Part shown: positions 56,139-64,000 of the stretch, one piece after another
Layout: each line of letters opens with the position of its first letter
Position numbering within the stretch: the stretch's first letter is position 1
Assembly (NCBI GenBank): GCA_000750105.3
Contig: JPHH03000020.1
Coordinates: 434,001 to 498,000, forward strand
DNA from: Tolypocladium sp. Sup5 PDA-1
Taxonomy: Eukaryota; Ascomycota; Sordariomycetes; Hypocreales; Ophiocordycipitaceae
DNA: 64,000 nt
Reading direction: 5' to 3'
Made by a program: the position numbers and the translations under genes
Notes under the pieces: model-generated
What the model saw: only the letters and a program-made list of their open reading frames with translations
Told to the model about the DNA's origin: nothing
The model's database searches: none

Positions 56139-57858
56139 CTACTTGCTCTCCTGCAGCTCCACATGCCCCTTCTCCTCGTCCATAACCTCATCATCCAGCA
56201 CCTTGTTCGACGACGTCTCGCTGTCCTGGCCCGCAATCTTGCTCTCGAAGCTCCTTCCACGCCTCTCAGGCCCAAACATGACCGTCACGACGATGCCCAT
56301 GGCGATGATGGCCGTGGCGATGCCCATGACGGGGCCGTACGCCTCGACCCTGTGGCCGTTGCCGAGCACGACAAACGTCTTCTCGGAAATGGCGTTCACA
56401 ATCTGCGCCGACGGCGAAGAAATCATGTTGCCAAGCTGGTAGGTGACGCCGGGGAAGGTGGAGCGGAAGGCCACGGGCGACAGCTCGTTGAGGTGGATGG
56501 GGATGACGCCCCAGGCGCCCTGGACGAAGAACTGCATGAAGAAGCCGCTGGCGCTGAGGGCGCGCTCACCCTCCGGCAGGATCCACGCCGGGATCAGGAA
56601 GCCCGAGACGAGGGCCGAGGCGATGATGGCGCGGCGGCGGCCGAAGAACTGGCTGAGGTAGCCGACGATGCAGCCGCCGACGCAGGCGCCCGCCTTCATG
56701 AGGATGGACGCGCGCGAGGCGCCGGCGTTGTCGAGCTCCTTTTGCGTGAGCATAAAGGTCGTGTACGAGTCCTGCGAGGTGTGCGAGTAGTAGTTGAACC
56801 AGGTCATGAGGATGATGCAGTAGATGCACATCCTCCACTCCTGGCCGAGCATCTTCCTGGTGTCGCGCCAGAAGGCGCCGGGCGAGGTGTTCTTCTTGCC
56901 CTGCTTCTTGGTCTCGAGGAACTGCTTGGACTCGGGGAAGAGGATGCGGACGAGGCCGACGGCGATGGAGATGCTGGCTGGGAGAGGCGGGTGAGTTAGC
57001 ATCAAGGGGCTTCCTTGCACTTACACGACGACGACAAGGAGGGCATCCGCAACGTACCGGCAATCCAAAAGACAGTCTTCCACGTATCCACGGCTCCGCC
57101 AACGCCAAGGTTGGCGCACGCAGCCAAGACATACCCTAGAGAGTAGCCCTGCTGCAGGATGCCCGACATCAAGCCACGCGCGTTCGCCCTGCCGCAAGCC
57201 ACAGTTAGCAACGACTCCAACGACGTCCACACAAAACCGGCATCCGATAGAAGGGCAGAGAGAGAGAGAGAGGAGGGAGGTCTCACGGGCAGTGCTCCAG
57301 CGCCATGGCAATGGCGTTGCCGTATACGCCGCCCATGAAGAGGCCAAACAGACTCCGGACGGCCAGGAACTGCGAAAAGGTCGAGCTGTAGATGGTGGCA
57401 ATCTGCAGGATGCCGAGGACGATCATGTTCAGGACCATGGGCCACTTGCGGCCCCATTTGTCACCGGCGAGGCCAAAGACGGCGGCGCCGACGGAGCGCA
57501 GCAGCAGCGTCAGGGTGATGGCGGTGGTGATGTCGGTCTTGCTGCGGTTGTAGTACTTGGCCAGCTTGACGGTCTGGATGGAGAGCGCGTGGAAGTCGAA
57601 GGCGTCGGCGGTCCAGGCGCTGAAGCCGACGACGAAGAAGAGCCAGTCGCGGGCCGAGAGCTGCGCAAAGAGGCTGATGGGATTTATGATGCGGTCGGGC
57701 TGCTTCCACTCGCAGCGCGTCTCGCCGTACTCGTTGGAGACCACGACACGCTGCTTCCAGACGAAGAGGTCGCTCCAGGACTGCCTGGCCGTGGCGATGA
57801 CGCCCTTGGCCAGGTCGTCGGCTGGCTCATTCTGGGGGGACGAGGAGTCGGCGGCCAT
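56139..57858 (-). CDS. Jen1-type monocarboxylate/H+ symporter (MFS)
   Basis: Exons 57858-57287, 57188-57058 and 56977-56139 give 513 residues. Introns of 98 nt, with an (AG)n microsatellite near the donor, and 80 nt keep the frame. Twelve membrane segments are evident. GLAGDKWGRKWPMV is the MFS loop 2-3 signature. WFNYYSHTSQDSYTTFM contains the Jen1-family pattern NxxSHxSQDxxxT, which lines the substrate path. FSAWTADAFDFHALS in the first helix also fits. Jen1 proteins import lactate, pyruvate and, in some fungi, succinate or malate. The cytosolic N- and C-termini are charged and the C-terminus contains lysines in an acidic context. Yeast Jen1 is transcriptionally repressed and endocytosed on glucose; four CreA-type motifs lie just upstream here. 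Confidence 0.93.
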
Positions 57859-57918
57859 GTCGACGATGGACCGATCTCAAGCTGGCTAGAGCTCAGATTT
57901 ACGACAGCCTCCGGCCGA

Positions 57919-57976
57919 TATATAAGGGTTGGACACGTCTGGGGAAGCTGGGGAGGAGGCTGGGGAAGATCTGGAG
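57919..57976 (-). promoter_or_regulatory. TATA-like run and four clustered CreA-type motifs upstream of the Jen1-type gene
   Basis: Seen: TATATA at 57919-57924, and SYGGRG matches CTGGGG at 57939-57944, 57948-57953 and 57960-57965, plus CTGGAG at 57971-57976, all in the same orientation. They lie 61-118 bases before the ATG. Known: CreA/Mig1 binds SYGGRG, works best with neighbouring sites, and represses carboxylate transporter genes on glucose. Function here is inferred. Confidence 0.55.
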
Positions 57977-60900
57977 ACGCTGGGAAAAAGGCAAGGCACA
58001 CGACATCGGGGGGTGTCTATTAATATACGTATGCCGATGGGTAAGGTATGGGTTGCGACACAGGCGTCCTGCATGCGGACTACATACGATTACAGTTCCA
58101 GGACTGAAGTTTACGACATTTCCCGAAACCGCACAGGGGTGTGCGCGCTACCGCCGTGCCAGAAAGCAAGATCAGCCATCCTCAGATCTGCCGCGGAAGC
58201 CAGGAGAGCGCGTGCGTCGAACATCGTGGAGGAGGAAGCGGAGGAGGAGACGAGCCAACAACGCCATCATCACTGGTCAGCCCACCCAACAGCACAACAC
58301 AACACCACCACCACATGGGTACTTGGGGGGGTCGCACATGGACCGCCGCCGAAACCCGGGCTTACTCGTACCTCCTGTTCGGCGTTTAGCGCGAGAGCAG
58401 ACTCTGGGGACTCGTTCCGGGGATGTTGTTGGAGATGGCCTCTCGTGGTTGGGCTCTGCTGGATCATGGATGGAGCTTGGAGTTTGTCTAGCGGGGATCC
58501 GAGATGCACGCTACGTGCACTCTGGTGACGCTGTGGAGAAGCAACAGAGGGATGCATTGGTGCGTCAGGGCCTGATGAGCAGCAGAGGACGTCAATGCAG
58601 CGGAAGATACGAAAAGGCGAGGCCATGCGGTGCCATTCGCTGCCAGCCCCGAGGTGTGTGGTGTGGGTTCGCGGAGCAGCAAATGGCGTGTCGTGTCAGT
58701 CCGGGACGCCTGTCTCGCTCGCCAGGCAACGAATGCGAGCAAGGAGTGTGGGGGAGCAGCAGACAGAGACCTTGTTGGTTGCTTTGCCCCGAGTGCTGTT
58801 GCACCGAGATGGCAACGGGGGCATCCTTGGCCCGCCCTGGTAGCAGCAGACTGGGCCGCGGATCCGAGCGTGCAGAATTCAGCTTTGCCAATACTTTTAC
58901 TGCAGTGAGACGATGACATACCATCAAAGGAGGCATAAAAGAGAGAGACATCCTGTGAGCTGTGGTGGGTTGCGGTGAGTGGCACGTCCTGCGGCGCCCA
59001 TCATGGTGAGCCCAGAGTAAGGTTTTGGCTCGCAATAGGATTCACGTCTAAACATTAAGCTTAAGCACCCCCCCAAAACGCACTGGAGATTGACCGAAAC
59101 AGCGCCTTGGGCCCCGCCCGCGCCGCCTCGCGATCCCTGTCACCTGGCGCCCCATTGGGGGAACTATTTCGACGCCGCCAGCGCCCCCGTAAGACGCGGA
59201 CGGGGGCGCCGGGATGCCGGCAGACGGGGGCGCGTGGCTTGCTGCTGGCGTGGGTTCGAGCGGGCGACAGAGGCACGGAGGATCGCTGTGCAGCGGACGG
59301 CTGGCGCGGCAGTTGTGTCATGGACGACCGACCCCGTGCGGCGGTGGTGCTGAAGACGGATGGAGACGTGGTGTTGGTGGTGAATGGCGATGGAGGCATG
59401 GCATACGTACGTGCGCTGGGCACAGCGGCTCGCATTCGTCGCCGTCAATTCCCCGGATTCCCCAGCTTTTGTGAGCACTGACGGCCGCATGGCCATGTTG
59501 CACCGCCCGCAACTCAAAATGCCAACTTAACTTAAGTTACTGTATGAGGAGATGGGCTTCAGCCAAGTGTCTCATCTGAAGCCGATCATGGGCCATGGCC
59601 CGGCTCCACTCACAGGCTGGGTTCCCTGCCTCGTAGGTACCTTGCCTTGCTTGGACGCTGCCGACCACGGCCACGGCCAAGGAACTGGTTTGCGGGCGTG
59701 GTGGTGGCTGGCACTTGGGTTACTCGACACAACCCTGCGAGTCTCTTATCGGAACCGAAACACCTGCAGCAGCAAGGCAAACGTACCTATGAAGACAACA
59801 GCCTGGCGCCACGAGCGGGTGTGGGCTGGATAATGTAGCCTTCCCGTCTCCCCCAGGGGCTCCAATTCTTCCAAACCATTTCGCCTTCTGGCCCTTGGTC
59901 TCGCCCGGCCGGCTATCGCACGCCTCCATCATCCCTGAGTCGCCTCCAATAAAAGCGCCCCCCCCCCCCCAATTGCCCCCAAGGCCAAGAAAACCAAGCA
60001 ATAGCCAGGCTGCGGGCCCTGCTCGCGGTGGGCGGGCACTCGACCAAAGGATCCCAGCCAAGCCTCCTGAAGGGGCAATTCGGCGCCGCCACCCCCATAA
60101 ATGGCAGCGGGGTTCGCTCCCCTTTCCCCTCTTCTCTTCTCCCCAGGACGGGGCCCGGTCTGGGGTATCGACTTGTTGTGCTGTATTTCTGTGGTGCCTG
60201 GAGGCTGGACGTGGATGGAGGAGCCAAGGTCTGGGCCCGTCGAGACGGGCTTCTCGCCGAGCACCCATCATCTGGGGACAAGGGCACGTTTCCGCAGACG
60301 CCATCGATTCCTGGTGCCCCTGCGGCTGCTGCTAGACAATATGCCGGATCTCGCGTCCGCCACCCTTGGCATGCGTCGTGATCTTCAGCCTGTTCTGTTG
60401 AATGTCGATGCTCGCAGGGGCAGCCATCCACGGAGACTCCCGTCGTCTTCCGATTCAAGATGGCACTAGAGAAAAAGAACCGCTTCCATTGTGGTTCTGC
60501 GCGGACGCCCGTTGGTCCTGACGAATTTCTTAGTAAGTCGTGAACGTTGGATCCGCGGGTACGGTGATGATGGCTGGCTTGGCAGCGACCACAAACGCCG
60601 TTTCGTGATATTGTCCAATGCGATTGCTCTCCGCTACCATGTCATTTGGAGCATCTCGCCCTTTGAGCTCACCAACACGAGAGCTGCCCAGCCATGGCGT
60701 CGTCATTTGCACAGTTCCTGACGCCCAACCCTCCGTCTACCAACGGTATTGCCAAGTTTATCCTCGGCACCCCCGAGCCCGCGTGTTGTTGCCCCCTATC
60801 CTTGAACAAGCAATACATCCATTCCAAGAACTTGGACAAAAAAGGAAAAAGGGGCTTGCCTCGTCTTAATTCGTAGGGCTGTGCGATTGGAGAGCTCACC

Positions 60901-61758
60901 GTCGTTGGTGACTTATACGATGGTGTCATCGCCCATTGCGCCGACCCTGGCCCGGACACGTGTTGGAGGAGGCTACGGAGTAGTACTGGACCCTTTCGAT
61001 GGCAAATGCCGGGTTCGTCGTTGAGCTAGCAGCATGAGGAGCTGTTGGCCGCCGAGGTGAGCGATTTTAGCATCTGCTGCGACATACGGACGCAGAGTCT
61101 GCCAGGAGGGAGAGACGTGCTGCTCCAAAACATGGATCGCGGCCATGCATCGCTGACCGTCTCCTTGGACCCCAACTGCTCTCCATGTGACGGCTCTCCC
61201 GGGATATGCCGTAGCGTTCCATCCGGGAGCTCGTTGAAGCTGGAAATAACACAGACGTCCAACGCGAGCCGTCGCTCAGCAGAGTGGTTGGAGCAGGCTG
61301 GAGCATCTATTGTCTGGGGATCCCCGTCGGCAGCGGAAACGTCTCCGGGCGTGCTTCGAGTGTGCGGCATTGGCCCCGCGGGCTCGACGGCATCCCGTAC
61401 ATGCACGCTCTGATAAGAGCCTTTTGGTTCTCGACCTTCAGCTACTATCTCATAGGGGACCGAGCACGCGTGTCAATGTGTGACCCCTGTCATCAGCGAG
61501 TGTCGAAACGTTCGAAACGACACGACCGCGGGTTCCGGGACGCAAAAGGCAACGTTCTACGCAACCACAGACCGAGGCAGTCGTGGTTTTACAAGGCGAA
61601 TGATACTCGTCCAAAAATATGTCATTTCGCATGTCATCGTCAACGCCCCAACGCACCCTCACGGCTCGTCTGTAACTCGGCTGGCACACAAGCCGAGGCA
61701 CCGCACCACCCATCGCACAGTACCATCGATCCCTCAAGTCAGAGCAGCGTTGTCAACC
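57977..61758. other. 3.8 kb without a recognisable gene
   Basis: Lies between the upstream side of the Jen1-type gene and the 3' end of the OPT gene. Many frames are open for 60-290 codons but all translate to Arg/Ser/Gly-rich sequence with no motif. A run of 13 C occupies about 59,958-59,970. I see no tRNA, repeat family or transposon end. Confidence 0.5.
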
Positions 61759-64000
61759 CTATGGGAACGAGCCCTTCTCGGGGCCAAAGTACCCTCGCGC
61801 CGGAATCGGGTAGATGCCCACCCCCGACCCGTCCACGCCCGCGCCGCTCACCGTGTTCCCCCACCACTTCAAGCTCTTGGGATGATACCCGACCGCAAAG
61901 AACATGACGAGCGCGCTGACCGCCAGCCCGGCCGTCAGGGCCGCCGAGAGCACGTAGTTGTACTTGGCCCACCACGCGAGCCGCCGCCGCGGGAGCCAGT
62001 ACATGAAGATAAAGGACAGGATCATGCCCGGCGTCTTGTACGCCAGGTTCGACGGCGCCCAGTGCTGGATACCCTGGATGATGAGGACGGGGTTCAGCCA
62101 CAGGAGGGACGCCACGAACGGGAACAGCGTCCTGTCGAGGAGCGCAAACGTCCGCGGCCGGAGCGTGCGGCGGAGGCTCTCGCGCACGCCGGGCAGGTAC
62201 TTGGGCCCGAGGCCCTGGCCGAAGAGGAAAACGAGCGCAATGGCGGCGCCGATGAGGAAGCACCACTTGAACAGCGGATACAGCGAGCCAAACATGCGAT
62301 CCGAGCCGAGCAGCCCCCACATGAGCGAGCTCGCGTACAGCGGCGCCCCGTCGCCGGCGCAGGTGAACCGGCTCGGCTGGTCGGGCGTGCACAGGCCCGC
62401 CACGTTGTCGAGGATGAAGTTCTGCGTGCCGACGGCGACGAAGCAGGTGATGATGATGGTGCCGATCTGGCTGCGGAAGACGGCCCGCGGCGCAATCTTG
62501 CAGTAGTGCGCCATCTTCTGGTCCTGAACGTAGTTGTCGCCGTACCCGGCCAGCGCCCACGAGCCCAGCGTCTGCCCGAAGAGGAACGCGTTGGGGTTGT
62601 TGGGCAGCAGGTAGCCCGTGATGATCTGTATCAGCGAGCCCAGCCCGAGGTTGGTGCCCGTCGTCGCCGACAGGAACGACAGCGGCACCGCGAAGACGAG
62701 GTTGATGCCGATGAGCAGGAACACGAGCCACACGGGCGTGTCGACGGGGTAGATGCGGACGAAGATGACCGACACGACGATGGCGCACGCGAGGATCAGG
62801 ATGAACCACCAGTCGGGCACCTCCTTGTACCGGGACATGAGCCGGCTGTGCACGTCCATGGCGCCCTCGTAGTTGCCCTTGCCGTACCGCAGGCCCTTGT
62901 AGAAGTCGACGTAGGCCTTGGACATCGTCTTCCACTGGTTGACCATGATGTAGAGGAAGTAGACGGGGTAAAAGGCAAAGTTGGCGCCCACCGTGAGCAC
63001 GTACCCGGCCGAGTAGAAGGGCGGCGAGTACTGCTGGTACTTGGTCATGTCAAGCTTGTTGTCCACGACCACCTTTTGCACCACGTAGGGCGTGCCGTCG
63101 TTGGCAAACGCCGACGACGAGTTGATGGGCAGGTACGCCGTGTTGTACTGGTTGCTGTAGTAGATGCCCAGGATAATGAGGCCGCCGAGGATGCTGCCAA
63201 AGTACATGGTGCAGGTGCTGAAGAAGGGCTGAGCGAGCGCCGCGTAGGACGAGGTCGCAACGTTCCAGTCAAACGTGGTGATGGGGTTGAACAGGCCCAG
63301 TCCGAGGTTCGACCCGGTGAGGATGGCCAGCGTGATGTTCTTGGGATCGATCCAGGTCATCCAGTTGAACTGCGACAGCGCCGTGAACAGATACCCCGGG
63401 ATCCAGTAGTAGACGAACATGCTCCCGGCGGCGACGAAGAAGAACTTGTACCGCGAAATGGTCCACCCGTTGATGTTCTCCCGCGGCTCGGGCTTGGTGA
63501 GCGCCCTGTTCATGGCGATGATGGGCAGGATCGTCGGCCACAGCGCCTTGACGGGGTACACGCTGAAGCGCCGCAGGTAGCCCGCGAAGCCCATGCCCAT
63601 GAGCTGCACGAAGAGCGTCAGCATGAGCTGGTACCCGAAGTTGATGAAGCCGAGGCCGTAGTACACGGGCGACCGCTGCACCAGGATCATGCCGTAGCTG
63701 TTGGTCGTGTAGATGGCGATGTTGAACGTGATGGTCGCGAACATCTGCTCCTTGAACGTCCACGGGCCGGGGTTGAGCGAGTGCCGGATGCCCATGACGG
63801 TGAAGCCCCAGTCGGGCAGGAGTTTTTCGAGCGTCTTGGCGCATGGGTACAGCAAGATCTGGATGACGGAGCCGTTCAGGCCTTGAAGTGTACTTAGCAT
63901 AGACTCACTGTCAATGTGTCAGTGGTTGCGGTCTTACCGATTGCGGGGAATCTGCTGTTGAAGAACGTAGACATGAAGGTTCCGATGACAGCCCAGCTGA
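61759..64000 (-). CDS. OPT-family oligopeptide transporter, N-terminus beyond the right edge
   Basis: The last exon is 63881-61759. A 56-nt intron (63882-63937, GTAAGA...TTCAAG) splits the Gly codon of FPAI/G/LNGSV, and at least one further exon (63938 to the edge and beyond) encodes AVIGTFMSTFFNSRF. At least 728 residues are present. OPT signatures are LNPGPWTFKEQMFATITFNI (the NPG..KE motif), YCKIAPRAVFRSQ (KIPPR motif, with Ala for the first Pro) and SLMWGLLGSDRMFG. About a dozen membrane segments and the C-terminal KSLKWWGNTV are intact. The family imports tetra-/pentapeptides, glutathione or siderophore-like peptides with protons; which one is not clear. Missing: the N-terminal tail and the first membrane segments. 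Confidence 0.93.

Noticed and set aside
58053..58916. 287-codon open frame upstream of the Jen1-type gene
   Set aside because: Low-complexity Arg/Ser/Gly translation, no domain, several other frames equally open in the same interval, no splice-consistent extension.
59958..59970. Run of 13 C as a possible structured element
   Set aside because: A simple homopolymer, prone to length error; no accompanying G-quadruplex-like or repeat structure.
61480..63897. 805-codon open frame on the plus strand opposite the OPT gene
   Set aside because: It is the antisense shadow of a GC-rich gene with strong third-position bias: the translation is Arg/Glu/Gly/His-rich with no motif, while the minus strand gives a textbook OPT protein.

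Overview
This window is nuclear DNA of a filamentous ascomycete, most likely a sordariomycete of the hypocrealean type. It is GC-rich and codes on both strands. Introns are short (49-172 nt) with GT...AG ends and CTAAC/CTGAC-like branch sites. Several families are typical of this group: HapX with four cysteine-rich blocks, COG2 of about 300 residues, a KDM5 demethylase with PHD-JmjC-PHD, Acr3, Urc4 and a Jen1-type carboxylate transporter. There is no plasmid, phage, CRISPR or rRNA, and I found no convincing tRNA. Exon models were read by hand from splice signals and protein similarity; every multi-exon model below stays in frame.

Layout. 1-10.5 kb: one very large unrecognised protein and an FtsJ-like methyltransferase, separated by 3 kb without genes that ends in a diverged tandem repeat. 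11.3-20 kb: iron regulator hapX diverging from COG2, mitochondrial ribosomal protein uL1m diverging from cytosolic glutamyl-tRNA synthetase, and a secreted SurE-type phosphatase. 20.5-22.7 kb: a relic zone where a 5'-truncated ornithine aminotransferase and a 5'-truncated homocitrate synthase lie head to head. 23.3-25.8 kb: arsenite efflux gene Acr3, convergent with a cysteine-containing bZIP factor. 26.4-29 kb: TAF11 diverging from GTP cyclohydrolase I. 29.7-38.4 kb: KDM5 demethylase and SLX1. 38.7-42.2 kb: splicing factor SF3a60 diverging from eIF4A-III/Fal1, whose 3' UTR carries a perfect-looking intron. 42-47 kb: gene-poor, with a broken small secreted-protein gene. 47.2-57.9 kb: Urc4, Oxa1, Mim1/Tom13, Shp1/p47, Gtr1 and a Jen1-type transporter. 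57.9-61.8 kb: no gene seen. 61.8-64 kb: an OPT oligopeptide transporter running off the right edge.

Most of the window is ordinary housekeeping sequence, and I do not see a wholly new multi-gene system. The observations most worth following are: (1) the 3' UTR intron of eIF4A-III, which predicts exon-junction-complex-dependent autoregulation; (2) the head-to-head deletion relic of two amino-acid-metabolism genes; (3) the Acr3-bZIP pair, a possible analogue of the yeast ARR cluster; (4) clustered GATA motifs upstream of hapX and clustered CreA-type motifs upstream of the Jen1-type gene; and (5) the large unrecognised protein at the left end.
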